DNA of 64,000 bases from Sphingomonas sp. LR60 (GTDB taxonomy: Bacteria; Pseudomonadota; Alphaproteobacteria; Sphingomonadales; Sphingomonadaceae). Below, piece by piece: positions 50,403 to 59,458 of the stretch. The notes beneath the pieces are model-generated. The model saw nothing but the letters and a program-made list of their open reading frames with translations, made no database searches and was not told the origin of the DNA. How positions within the stretch are numbered: position 1 is the first letter of the stretch; every line of letters starts with the position of its first letter. A program made the translations under genes and the position numbers. The DNA is taken from assembly GCF_036855935.1 (NCBI RefSeq), contig NZ_JASPFK010000001.1:2482501-2546500 (forward strand), written 5' to 3'.

Positions 50403-51605
50403 AAACTCTTGATCGACCCATTCGCCGACGACCAGGAACGCCTTCTCCTTGCGGCGCTCATCAGGTTTCATGACGACAGCGAGAGCGCCGTTGCGGATCC
50501 ATGTGGAGAGCAGCGTCTTGATCCGCGCTTTGTCGCCGGCTTTCTCGATGTTCATGCCGAGCACGTCAGCGACCGCTTCGCCAGCCCATCGCTTGGACTG
50601 ATGATCCTGCCTGTATGTGCCGTCTGCGAGGGCTGCCTGAACCCGCCGGAGACAGCCGACGGTCACCCCATCAAAGGCATCCGGCGGTGACCAGGGCACA
50701 ACCACCGGCAAACTGTCCCCGCCATCCGGTCCATTGCCGAGCGACACGCTATGCAGCCGGTACCAGTCGGACTTATCCGAAGGCGGGGCGCGATTGTTCT
50801 TGTCGTCGTACACACGGAAGAAGCGGCGGCGTTCTTCGCCCTCGATCCCGAACTTGGCGGCTTCATCATCCGACATGCGGTTGAGCGTGGGCACCGATCG
50901 TGCCGCGGCGATCAGTGCACTGGCGCCACGAGCCGCCTCCGCGCTGACCTCGCCGCCAGCAAGCTTTCGGGCATGATGGACGAGAACGACCGCACAGCCC
51001 GCCTGAGAGGCCAAACGAGCCCATTGCTTGGCTACCAGGTCGATCGCGCGGTTATCGTTCTCGTTGACGCTGTGAGACGATACGAACGGGTCTACGATGA
51101 GCACGTCGATCTGCTGCTCGCGAAGCTGCGTCAGGAGAGCGCCGACCACCGGAGCGTTGATGCGAGTACCGTCCTTGGTCTCATGCGCGGTCTTCAGCTC
51201 AGCCCCATCCATGCCGCTGTCGACGTAGAGGCGATTACCAACATCTTCGGGCTCGATGCGCCAGTGGATAGCGGCTGCCTGAAGCCCACGCGCCATCTCC
51301 TCACCGGCATCTTCCAGGTTCCAAAGCCAGACTCGCTTCGGTCCACCCCACACCTTTGGCCCCAACAGGTTGCGCCCGGTAGCCAAAGCCATCGCAGTGC
51401 CGATCGTCAGCGCCGTCTTGCCGGTAGCACCAGGCGCCACGACGACCGTCAGCGACCCGCGGAGCAGCATGTGCCCGTAAACCCAGCTGCGCACGGGGAT
51501 GCCCGCCGGATCTCGCCATTGATAAGGCGTGGCCTTAATCGCAGCGTTGATCGCCGGGTGCGGAACTGGCTCGTCGGCCATCATGGAGGCGAGGTCACGC
51601 GACAT
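50352..51605 (-). CDS. RepA-like AAA helicase/ATPase
   Basis: 417 residues, start ATG 51605 overlapping the upstream gene by 11 bases. Walker A is VVVAPGATGKTALTIGTAMA, Walker B is IDVLIVDPFVSSHSVNENDN, and CAVVLVHHARK is the sensor/H-motif. VWLWNLEDAGEEMARGLQAA is typical of the AAA_25 branch, which includes hexameric plasmid RepA helicases. The C-terminal part has a winged-helix-like region (GNGPDGGDSLPVVVPW onward). It probably unwinds or initiates replication of the excised island. Confidence 0.88.
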   Translation of the reverse strand: MSRDLASMMADEPVPHPAINAAIKATPYQWRDPAGIPVRSWVYGHMLLRGSLTVVVAPGATGKTALTIGTAMALATGRNLLGPKVWGGPKRVWLWNLEDAGEEMARGLQAAAIHWRIEPEDVGNRLYVDSGMDGAELKTAHETKDGTRINAPVVGALLTQLREQQIDVLIVDPFVSSHSVNENDNRAIDLVAKQWARLASQAGCAVVLVHHARKLAGGEVSAEAARGASALIAAARSVPTLNRMSDDEAAKFGIEGEERRRFFRVYDDKNNRAPPSDKSDWYRLHSVSLGNGPDGGDSLPVVVPWSPPDAFDGVTVGCLRRVQAALADGTYRQDHQSKRWAGEAVADVLGMNIEKAGDKARIKTLLSTWIRNGALAVVMKPDERRKEKAFLVVGEWVDQEFAPPRKGGAEQGGAVPH

Positions 51606-52152
51606 GTCGCGCCTCCGCCACCCGAATGGTCGGCAGGCGATCCGGTTTCGTAAGTGCTCGCCGCAGCGTGCCGGCGAGCATGTCGTTGCCGCAGTCGATG
51701 CGGTCGAAGCCGCGGAACGTCAGCAGATCCGGCGCATCCCAGTCGAGCACCACGCCGCCGACGGCGTCGGCCCGCAACCAGTCCAGCGGGGTCGCGTGTA
51801 GGGCAAGCCGCTCGGCGTCCCAGCGCGAGCCGAGGCACGTGTCGGCGTTGAGCAGCCAGCCGATGCCATTGACCAGACCCCAGCGCGCTGGATTGCCGAC
51901 CCGCCACGCGACGAGGTCGATCAACTCGCATCCGTCCACGACAGGCTGAATGACATGCGCTGGCCCTTCCCCTGCCAGAAAGCGACTGCCACGTTCCGTC
52001 ACGCCATTGAAGACGCCGAATGCCGGATAGGATCGACCGATCCGCGCGATAGTGTCGGGCGCCACCCCGACCGCAACTAGGCGATCGAGGTGGCATTGGC
52101 GCACGGCCGCTATCGCGCTGGCGTACAGCGCTTCGAGGTCATGCCCCTTCAT
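51595..52152 (-). CDS. Island protein of unknown function
   Basis: 185 residues from ATG 52152. It carries GVAPDTIARIGRSYPAFGVF and LIDLVAWRVGNPARWGLVNG; the Trp-rich, non-repeat sequence is typical of toprim-like or primase-associated proteins, but I cannot assert that. It overlaps both neighbours by 11-14 bases, so it is made with the helicase as a unit. A possible primase role would fit and is only an inference. Confidence 0.72.
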   Translation of the reverse strand: MKGHDLEALYASAIAAVRQCHLDRLVAVGVAPDTIARIGRSYPAFGVFNGVTERGSRFLAGEGPAHVIQPVVDGCELIDLVAWRVGNPARWGLVNGIGWLLNADTCLGSRWDAERLALHATPLDWLRADAVGGVVLDWDAPDLLTFRGFDRIDCGNDMLAGTLRRALTKPDRLPTIRVAEARHVA

Positions 52153-52486
52153 TGGCTGCGCCCTCCTTGTGCTGGAGCGGACCTGCGAACTGAGGCAGCA
52201 CCCACACGATGGAAGAGATGCCAGCATCGCTGCGTCGGCGTCTGCGACTGTCCATGATCCGGCTGAGCTTACGAAGCTCCGACGTCCGGGGACGGACGCG
52301 GTACTTCTCCCACGACAGCTCACGCGCGATCTCGTCGCCGGTCGCGCCATATGAGCCAGCCGCACCGATCACCCGCACGACCTGAGCTTGCAGGTAAGCG
52401 AGGTTGGTCGTGATGACCTCGGCCGCTTCTACACTGCCACCGACACCGCGATGACCCGCGACATTGGGATAGCGATTGTCGCTCAT
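52139..52486 (-). CDS. Possible winged-helix protein
   Basis: 115 residues starting at an ATGA overlap with the upstream gene. LAYLQAQVVRVIGAAGSYGA followed by TGDEIARELSWEKYRVRPRT looks like a winged helix-turn-helix. A basic RRRRRSDAG segment follows. It probably binds DNA in replication or control of the island. Confidence 0.68.
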   Translation of the reverse strand: MSDNRYPNVAGHRGVGGSVEAAEVITTNLAYLQAQVVRVIGAAGSYGATGDEIARELSWEKYRVRPRTSELRKLSRIMDSRRRRRSDAGISSIVWVLPQFAGPLQHKEGAANEGA

Positions 52487-52701
52487 GCAGCGCCTCCGTC
52501 ATCATCTGCGCAGAGACCCGCACGTTCAACGAGCTTGTCCAGCCACCGCTGCTGCTTGTCTGAGAGAGGCTGCCCTGGATCGACAGCGATCTGTCCGACG
52601 AAGCTGCCCGCCTTTTGCGTTAGCGGTGCTGCGCCAGACCGGTGCGCCTCAAAGAGCGCCCAGGCTGTCGCCTCGACTTGGGTGTGGGTGTCGCTCCTCA
52701 T
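52483..52701 (-). CDS. Small protein of unknown function
   Basis: 72 residues from ATG 52701 (MRSDTHTQVEATAWALFEAH), coupled by ATGA on both sides. An in-frame ATG 15 bases upstream is less likely. It is helical and ends in an acidic CADDDGGAA. No family is recognised. Confidence 0.65.
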   Translation of the reverse strand: MRSDTHTQVEATAWALFEAHRSGAAPLTQKAGSFVGQIAVDPGQPLSDKQQRWLDKLVERAGLCADDDGGAA

Positions 52702-52904
52702 CGAGCTTCTCCCCACGCAAGATCGGCGATAAGATCTGCTCGGAAGCCGTTGATGCCGATTGCTAGGAGGCGTTGCAGCCTCGCCGTCGTTACGCTATCT
52801 GGGGTGCTGCCAAGGTTGAAGTAATTCGCGGCGCCCTGCTCGACCATCCGACCGGTCGCGTAGGGCGTTTGCGGTTTAGGCCCGCTCGCCTGTGTTGGCG
52901 TCAT
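52698..52904 (-). CDS. Small protein of unknown function
   Basis: 68 residues from ATG 52904, six bases after the AlpA-like gene and overlapping the next start by ATGA. TTARLQRLLAIGINGFRADL looks helical. Function unknown; the tight coupling supports it as a real gene. Confidence 0.65.
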   Translation of the reverse strand: MTPTQASGPKPQTPYATGRMVEQGAANYFNLGSTPDSVTTARLQRLLAIGINGFRADLIADLAWGEAR

Positions 52905-52910
52905 GGTCGA

Positions 52911-53165
52911 TCACGCCGCCAACTGCTGAAAAAGCTTTTCTTTGAAGCGGCGCATACTGCGCCCCGAGATTACCGACTTGCCGTCAAGCTTCAGCAATTC
53001 GAGATCACCACGGGCAACCAGCTGATACAGCTTGGTGCGACCGATACCGCCAAGATCTTGGCGGGCCTGGGCGACAGAGAAAAATGGTTCGTCCACTTCG
53101 TTGCCTCCGAATGGATGCGGGAGAACACCCGCGGCAACAGAGGGATTAGCGTTCAGGCGGGCCAC
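52911..53165 (-). CDS. AlpA/excisionase-like helix-turn-helix protein
   Basis: 84 residues from GTG 53165. FFSVAQARQDLGGIGRTKLY followed by LVARGDLELLKLDGKSVISG and SMRRFKEKLF matches the HTH_17/MerR-type fold of AlpA and excisionases. Such proteins bind the attachment site or the integrase promoter and favour excision. It lies near the integrase, as expected for an island excision regulator. Confidence 0.86.
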   Translation of the reverse strand: MARLNANPSVAAGVLPHPFGGNEVDEPFFSVAQARQDLGGIGRTKLYQLVARGDLELLKLDGKSVISGRSMRRFKEKLFQQLAA

Positions 53166-53212
53166 TTCGCCAAGGACATTTTGACGCCATTTTGTCCGGC
53201 TCGCGTTGCGCC

Positions 53213-53920
53213 TTAACGCTCGCGCAGTTGTGCCTGATAACGTTGACCGTCGCGTGCAAGAGCGGCATGCCAGTCCTCGTTTCGGCGCATTCGGTCGATC
53301 CGCAAGCCATTCTCCGCGTCTCTTTGGTCGCCCCGTAGGCGGACAAGAGCCTCGTCCCCCCAGGCGTTTACAACGTCATCTTTCCATCGCCGAGCGATCG
53401 TCTCCCACTCCGCTCCAAACGCGTTCGCGATCTTGCTACGGCGCTCAGGGCCTTCCAGACCCCTGCCCGCCAGCCAAAAGTCCCACCGAAGCGCCGTAAA
53501 TTTTGCCTGAAGAAGCCTCACCGTCTTCTTTCGATTGCCGAGCTTTGCGAATACTCGCGGCAAGTCACTTTGCGATACCGCACGCGCCTCGCTTTCAACC
53601 TCGCTCAAACTTCCGTGGCCGAAATCAATGGTGCCGAAAGCGTAACTCGCGAGCCGCGCACGTTCGGCTAACGCGATCAGACCTTCTTCTCGGCTTGTCG
53701 CGGGGTCACCGTATGCAAGCCTGACCGTTGATGCACCGCAGGCTCGGCGAGCAAGGTCGAGCATCGATATCACGCGACCAATGCTCTCACGCCTTTGAAG
53801 ATGCACAGGCATTGTGGACGCGGAAATTGGGCGATCCTTTAAAAGCTCGATAAATTCGAAAACTAGGTCAAGCTCTTCCTCGGAAAGCCGGCCTAGATCC
53901 ACGGTCTTGATCAAATTCAC
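53213..53920 (-). CDS. Island protein of unknown function
   Basis: 235 residues from GTG 53920. It is largely helical and basic, with LSEEELDLVFEFIELLKDRP at the start and RWDFWLAGRGLEGPERRSKI in the middle. It stands between the integrase and the AlpA-like gene, a common place for replication or regulatory genes in integrative elements. I do not recognise a family. Confidence 0.65.
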   Translation of the reverse strand: MNLIKTVDLGRLSEEELDLVFEFIELLKDRPISASTMPVHLQRRESIGRVISMLDLARRACGASTVRLAYGDPATSREEGLIALAERARLASYAFGTIDFGHGSLSEVESEARAVSQSDLPRVFAKLGNRKKTVRLLQAKFTALRWDFWLAGRGLEGPERRSKIANAFGAEWETIARRWKDDVVNAWGDEALVRLRGDQRDAENGLRIDRMRRNEDWHAALARDGQRYQAQLRER

Positions 53921-53945
53921 TTCGCCACCTCGCCTTCCGGCTGGT

Positions 53946-55090
53946 TTAGATACGTGCAGACGAACACCCCCATCTCTCTAGCAGGGTCCGCCGCATCTCG
54001 ACGAAGCTAGTCCGCTTGTACGCTCGCACCACCTTATCTGGCACAGCGTGCGCCAAGGCCGCCTCAGCGACTGGGTCAGGCAATTCCGGCATCTTCTCCG
54101 CTGCCCAGTCGCGAAACGAGCTACGAAAGCCATGCGCATCGTAAGGCTGATCAGCCGATCGCAGCACCTTGTTCATTGTCATGTCGGAGAGCATGGCCCC
54201 ACCCCGCCCCGCGAAAATTAACTCGTCGTGCTTTGGCTTTCGCCCGCTCTTCACCTCTTCCAGCAGCGTCATGGCAGCACCACTAAGAGTAACGGAGTGC
54301 GCCACACCGCCCTTCATGATGTCGGCCGGCCTGTTCCAATCTCGCTTGTTGAGGTCGATCTGACCCCATCGGGCAGCGCGGATCTCCCTGGACGCGCAGC
54401 GCAGAGGATCTGGAACAAGAGCGCTTGCCGCCCTGAGGTGGCCGGCTTGCTGCGTAGTGCTGCAACGAAGGCCGGGACTTCGCCATAAGGCATAGCCTTG
54501 AAGTTCTTGCCGGCCGGCTGCTTCGGCAAACCGACGGTGATGGATCGCCCCGGCGCCTCTGTGGCCCGCCATCCCTTCGAGTGACTGAAGTTCAGCACCT
54601 GCCCGACCCGCATCCGCACCTTGCGCGCCACCTCGGGCTTGGCGGTCCAGATTGGAGCGAGCAGATCCCGGATGTGCCCCGCCTCGATGGTGTCCACCAG
54701 GAGGTTGCCGATCGAAGGGTACGCGTGCGTTTCAAGCGACGTCAGGAAGGCCGCGGCGTTCTTCTCGATCCAACCGGCCTTCAATGCCTCATGAGCGAGC
54801 TTTGTCGCCTCCCTGAACGTTGGTGTGGCTCGCTTGTCGCGGTCACGCTCAGCAATGGGATCGCGCCCGTTCAGCGCATGCTTGCGAAGATCGACCGCGC
54901 GTTGTCGCGCCTCAGACAAACTGAGCGCGGCCACCGACCCCAAACCGATGTCGCGTCGCTTGCCGTTCTGCTGAATGCGGATCATCCACGACTTGGCACC
55001 GGTCGGGCTGACGAGCAGGTATAGCCCTGCTCCGTCGCCATGCCGGCCGGGCTTCGCATTCTTCACAGCGAGGGCGGTAAGCTTGCCCAT
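53946..55090 (-). pseudogene. Tyrosine integrase (P4/prophage type), frameshifted
   Basis: Starts at 55090 with MGKLTALAVKNAKPGRHGDG, the DUF4102 arm-binding domain of P4-like integrases, then the core-binding domain and FQILCAAR. The frame is lost at about 54386-54396. The catalytic domain continues in another frame: EIRAARWGQIDLNKRD, then PYDAHGFRSSFRDWAAEKM (His and Arg of the active site) and ALAHAVPDKVVRAYKR. One extra G in the GGG run would give AARPGEIRAARWG and restore the whole protein. It faces away from the adjacent attR and is either newly inactive or a sequencing error. Confidence 0.9.
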
Positions 55091-55393
55091 AAAACTCCCA
55101 CATCGACTCCCACACTTTCGCGCGGCTAGATGCGAACGTCAACGAACAAGTGCGGAACGGCCGACGTGAATCTAACGGGAACGCCAATGGCGTAGCGGAT
55201 GGGTGCGAACAACGGCGAACACGGAGTTATGATCCTGTCGGGTGCGCCATTTACAACTTGATGCGCGAGCGAAGGGCACTCCCGGTGCCGGCTTTGCTAC
55301 GTCACCTTCCATTTCGCTCACTTCAGCGATCTTGTTGGCGTGATTCGGATATCAGCCACCGACATCCAACCCGGCGCCCGAAACCGACCGATT
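55091..55393. other. Gene-free island end and junction
   Basis: Besides the attR core, no gene is supported. The part left of 55232 should hold the integrase promoter and arm sites. Confidence 0.55.
55232..55249 (+). other. attR-type core repeat
   Basis: ATCCTGTCGGGTGCGCCA, identical to the last 18 bases of the tRNA-Arg gene at 33214-33231. It marks the right end of the island, 142 bases from the integrase start. Confidence 0.92.
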
Positions 55394-56536
55394 TCAGAAA
55401 AACAGCTTTAGAAACGGCAACAGTCCCGCGCCCGCCGCGACCGTATCGCCCCGCGCTTCGCTCGCCACCACCTCCGGCAAGGGAAAGTGCGCGTTGTTGC
55501 GCATCGGGGTGCGCGGCGGCGCGACGCGGGCTGCCAGTGCGATCGCGATGTCCTGCGGGATCCGGCCCCCGATCACGACCTTTTCGGGCGACACGACATG
55601 GCCGAGGATGCTGGCGAGCATCCCGAACGGGACGACTGCATCCTCCAGCCAGCGTTCCACTCCCGGCGTCTCGATCGTGATCGCCGCAACCATCTCTTCG
55701 ACGGTCGCGAAGCGCGCGCCAGCGGCATTGACGTGCGTCATCAGCAGGTCGAGATTCGGATAGCCGCGATCGAGCAGCCACCAGACGCCGCCGAAATCGC
55801 CGGCGTTGCCCATCCAGCTGCGCACCGTGCGGCCATCGATCACCAGCCCGCCGCCGAAGCCGTTGGTCAGGTGGCAATAGGCGAAGGTCGCGCATGTCCG
55901 TCCCGCGCCCAGCAGACATTCATAGACCGTCGCGGCGGTCGCGTCGTTGTCGCAGAGTACCGGCAGCCCCAGCGCCTCGCCGAAGACCGCCACGATATCC
56001 ACATCCCTCCAGGCAGCCAGCAAGGGTGGCGGGCTGAAGCGGATCGGATCGCCGACGAAGAACCCTGAGAACCCGATCCCCGCCCCGATCAATCGCGTGC
56101 GATCGATCGTGGTCTGCACGAGCAAGGCGTCCCGTATTCGACGAAGTTCGGCGACGACGCCGGCCGGTGCCATGTCGGGCATCGCCACGCTGGTATAGCC
56201 ACGCACGCCCCCGGCGAGATCGACCACCGCCATCGATACCGCGTCACCGACGATCGCGATCCCCAACGTGAACGCGAAATCGGGGTTCAACTGCACCAGC
56301 GCGCTGGGATTGCCCGGCCCCGACGCCTTGCGACTGGCCAATGTCACCAGCCCCATGCGGGCGAAATCCCCGACGAGCCGCGCGACGCTCGACTGCGACA
56401 GATCGAGCAGTCGCACCACATCCGCCTGCGCGACTGAGCCACGCCGGACCAGCAGGTCGAGCAAGGCACGCCCGCCGCCGCTGATCGGTTTGTGTCCGGC
56501 GAGCGGCGGCATGGTGCCGATGGGCGCGATCTTCAT
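55394..56536 (-). CDS. ROK family transcriptional repressor
   Basis: 380 residues. The N-terminal winged helix-turn-helix includes VVRLLDLSQSSVARLVGDFA; the C-terminal ROK domain contains GIAIVGDAVSMAVVDLAGG, LPVLCDNDATAATVYECLLG and YCHLTNGFGGGLVIDGR. ROK repressors sense sugars or sugar phosphates. The kinase-like zinc motif seen in active sugar kinases is not apparent, so it is a regulator. It is divergent from the TonB receptor with a 97-base shared region. Confidence 0.93.
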   Translation of the reverse strand: MKIAPIGTMPPLAGHKPISGGGRALLDLLVRRGSVAQADVVRLLDLSQSSVARLVGDFARMGLVTLASRKASGPGNPSALVQLNPDFAFTLGIAIVGDAVSMAVVDLAGGVRGYTSVAMPDMAPAGVVAELRRIRDALLVQTTIDRTRLIGAGIGFSGFFVGDPIRFSPPPLLAAWRDVDIVAVFGEALGLPVLCDNDATAATVYECLLGAGRTCATFAYCHLTNGFGGGLVIDGRTVRSWMGNAGDFGGVWWLLDRGYPNLDLLMTHVNAAGARFATVEEMVAAITIETPGVERWLEDAVVPFGMLASILGHVVSPEKVVIGGRIPQDIAIALAARVAPPRTPMRNNAHFPLPEVVASEARGDTVAAGAGLLPFLKLFF

Positions 56537-56597
56537 GCGGATATGGTTAATCGGCTGTCACGAAGATGCAACCCACTCCGAATACTACCCGTCTCAG

Positions 56598-56614
56598 GTA
56601 ATAAGCCGAATTAC
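56598..56614. promoter_or_regulatory. Candidate ROK repressor operator
   Basis: GTAAT (56598-56602) and ATTAC (56610-56614) form a perfect inverted repeat around AAGCCGA. A related block TTAATCGGCT in the reverse sense lies at about 56547-56556. It sits 19 bases before the receptor ATG, where bound repressor would block transcription. Confidence 0.5.
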
Positions 56615-56633
56615 AAACATTCCGGGGGTTTTC

Positions 56634-59444
56634 ATGACGGTTCATCGTGCCGCGCTGTGGCGGCTGCTCGTGTCGGTGTCGCTGATCGCCAGCGCGCAGG
56701 CCGGTTGGGCGCAACAGGCGGAGCAGGATCCTGCTGCGTCGGACGCGCCGGGCGACATCGTGGTCACCGGCATCCGCCGCGCCAATGCCACCGCGATCCA
56801 GAGCAAGCGCAACGCCACCAACATCGTCGACGTGGTCAGCGCCACCGACGTCCGCGCCCTGCCCGACAATACCATCGTCGAGGCGCTGCGCCGCATCCCC
56901 GGCCTGTCGGTGCTGCCCGCGACCGACAACGAGCATCCACGCGACGAGGCCGCGACGCCGGTGCTGCGTGGCCTTGGGCCGAGCTACAACAACGTCACGA
57001 TCGACGGGCTGACGATCGCCTCGCCGGGCACGCCGAACGGCACCCTCGGTTCGATCACGCGCGGCGTGCGGCTCGACATCCTGCCGTCGTCGATGGTCAG
57101 CGAGATCCAGGTCGTGAAGACCTTCACGGCCGATCTCGATCCCAATGCCACCGGCGGCGCGATCAACCTGAAGACGCGCTCGGCGTTCGAGAATGGCGGC
57201 AAGCCGTTCTTCACCGCCGAGGCTTCGCTGGGCCATGCCAACGACACCGGCAAGCCCCGCGACCAGAGCGATCCCGGCTATCGCCTGATCGCGACCGGCA
57301 GCACCACGTTCGGGGCGGCGCATCAGTTCGGCGTGACGCTGTCGGCGAACTATCAGCAGCTGTCGAGCTTCACCGAAACCCATATGACGACCGACACGGT
57401 CCATTACAGCTTCTACGACAACAACGGCGTGCTCCAGAGCGGCAACAACCTGGGCAATGGCTATGCGGTGCCGCAGCAGGACAAATATTGGTACGTCATG
57501 GACAAGCGCGATCGTTATGGCCTGACCGCGAAGTTCGAGGCGCGGATCACCGATACGCTCGATGCCGTTGCGACCGGCGGCTATTACTTCTTCCGCGACA
57601 ATATGGAGCGCAACGAGATCATCATCGATCCGCGCAACCGCGGTCGCGTCTACAACCAGACCGCGACCTCCGGCAGCTATCCGGGCGGCGATGTCGAAGT
57701 CGGTTATTCCAACCAGATCACGACGACGCGCACGCGCGTCGGTCAGGCAGGCCTGAACTGGCGCCCGGCCGACAACCAGCTCGTCAGCCTGCGGACCTCG
57801 GTGTCGAACGCGACCTATCGCGAACCGATCTTCATGGTGAAGTACGCCACCAACATCACTCGTCCGGCGGCGGTCGCCACGAACAAGACCGGCAGCGGCG
57901 TGACGATCAACGCGACGCCCGAATACGCCTTCAGCTACGACACGTCGGGTTTGGACCAGCGGTTCCCGATCAGCGCGTCGGCGTACAACAACCTCGCCAA
58001 TTACAGCCTGCTCTACTGGCGGCCGGCAAGCGACTATGTGCGCGCGGCGGGTGACCGCATCTTCACCTCGCGGCTGGACTACGGCATCAATCAGGGGTTG
58101 GACGATCGCGGCGTCGGCGTCGCGACGGGTGTCAGCTACACCGACGACAAGCCGCGCTTCGACATCGGGCGGGCCGAATATCAACCCAATGCGAGTGCCC
58201 CGGCGCTGAACATGGCCGACGTGGTCGGGCCGTCGAACGCGATCATGCGGTATCTCGGCTACAACCTCTTCGCGCTCGACCCGGCCAAAGCGCGCGCGCA
58301 GGTCGAGGCCGCCCCGCGCAGCGCGTACAACGCCACCGACCAGACCGCCTTCAGCAACCAGGACGATTTCACGCACCACGAGAAGCTGTTCGGCGCCTAT
58401 GCGATCGCGACCTATCGCAGCGACCGGCTCAACCTACAGGCGGGCCTCCGCTACGACGACACCACCCAATCGACGACCGGTCGCCAGCGGCAGCTCGACA
58501 AGGCGAGCGGCACGTACGTCTATGTCGACAAGCTGACCGGCTCTTCCTACCGCTACCTGCTGCCCTCGACGGTAATGACCTGGCACGCGACCGAGCTGCT
58601 CGATCTGCGCGTCGGGGCCAGCCAGACGCTGGGTCACCCGCCCTATGACGCTTATGCCGCGCGCACCTCGATCGGGTTCGTCAACCCGAACGATCAGGGC
58701 AACCCTAATGCGACCGGCGTCACGGTGACGATTGGCGCACCGGACATCCGCCCGCGCCTGTCCGACAATCTCGACCTCGCCGCTGACCTTCGCATCACGC
58801 CGTTCGAGGGGATGATCTCGCTCGCCGCCTTCGACAAGCGGATCAAGAACGAGATCTTCACGCTGACCAATATCGTGCCGTTCACGTTCGACGGCACCAC
58901 CTATGCCAATGCCGCGGTCAGCACGCCTGCCAACGCCGCCGCTGCGCGCATTCGCGGACTGGAAGGGTCGGTGATCCTCAACACCTTGCGCCCGATCGCG
59001 CCGTTCCTGTCCGGCTTCGGCCTGTCGGCGAACGCCGCGCTGCTCGACGGACGGATCACCGTCCCCTATTCGCCAAGCGCCACCACCCGCGCGACCCGCT
59101 CGCTCGACCGGCTGGTGGGGCAGCCGGGCTATACCGCCAACGTCACCGCCTTCTACAATGCGCATGGACTGGAGTTGCGCGCCGCGTGGAACCGGCAGGG
59201 CAAGGCGTTGCGCACGATCATCAGCAACATCGGCTGGCAGGATCTCTACTGGTCGCCGCGCAGCCAGATCGACCTGTCGGCGACCTACGCGGTCAACGAC
59301 AGCATCAGCCTGATCGGGCAGGTCGGCAACGTCACGCACCGCCGGATCACCAGCGTGACCGGGCCGGGGCAGAACCTGCTGAAGGACAGCTATTCGGCGC
59401 CGACCACCTTCTGGGTCGGCCTGCGCATCACGCCGCGCTTCTGA
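56634..59444 (+). CDS. TonB-dependent receptor
   Basis: 936 residues from ATG 56634. A signal peptide, LLVSVSLIASAQAGWAQQ, leads to a TonB-box-like segment DIVVTG. A plug domain follows with IVEALRRIPGLSV and LRGLGPSYNNVTIDGLTIAS, then a large beta barrel ending in the aromatic TFWVGLRITPRF. This branch is the type used by sphingomonads and Caulobacter to import oligosaccharides and other large nutrients rather than siderophores. It lies just before a secreted phosphodiesterase gene, suggesting a common substrate. Confidence 0.95.
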   Translation: MTVHRAALWRLLVSVSLIASAQAGWAQQAEQDPAASDAPGDIVVTGIRRANATAIQSKRNATNIVDVVSATDVRALPDNTIVEALRRIPGLSVLPATDNEHPRDEAATPVLRGLGPSYNNVTIDGLTIASPGTPNGTLGSITRGVRLDILPSSMVSEIQVVKTFTADLDPNATGGAINLKTRSAFENGGKPFFTAEASLGHANDTGKPRDQSDPGYRLIATGSTTFGAAHQFGVTLSANYQQLSSFTETHMTTDTVHYSFYDNNGVLQSGNNLGNGYAVPQQDKYWYVMDKRDRYGLTAKFEARITDTLDAVATGGYYFFRDNMERNEIIIDPRNRGRVYNQTATSGSYPGGDVEVGYSNQITTTRTRVGQAGLNWRPADNQLVSLRTSVSNATYREPIFMVKYATNITRPAAVATNKTGSGVTINATPEYAFSYDTSGLDQRFPISASAYNNLANYSLLYWRPASDYVRAAGDRIFTSRLDYGINQGLDDRGVGVATGVSYTDDKPRFDIGRAEYQPNASAPALNMADVVGPSNAIMRYLGYNLFALDPAKARAQVEAAPRSAYNATDQTAFSNQDDFTHHEKLFGAYAIATYRSDRLNLQAGLRYDDTTQSTTGRQRQLDKASGTYVYVDKLTGSSYRYLLPSTVMTWHATELLDLRVGASQTLGHPPYDAYAARTSIGFVNPNDQGNPNATGVTVTIGAPDIRPRLSDNLDLAADLRITPFEGMISLAAFDKRIKNEIFTLTNIVPFTFDGTTYANAAVSTPANAAAARIRGLEGSVILNTLRPIAPFLSGFGLSANAALLDGRITVPYSPSATTRATRSLDRLVGQPGYTANVTAFYNAHGLELRAAWNRQGKALRTIISNIGWQDLYWSPRSQIDLSATYAVNDSISLIGQVGNVTHRRITSVTGPGQNLLKDSYSAPTTFWVGLRITPRF

Positions 59445-59458
59445 AAGGAACCGACACG

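Noticed and set aside
56547..58379. A 610-residue open frame opposite the TonB receptor
   Set aside because: Antisense shadow of a well-supported receptor gene.
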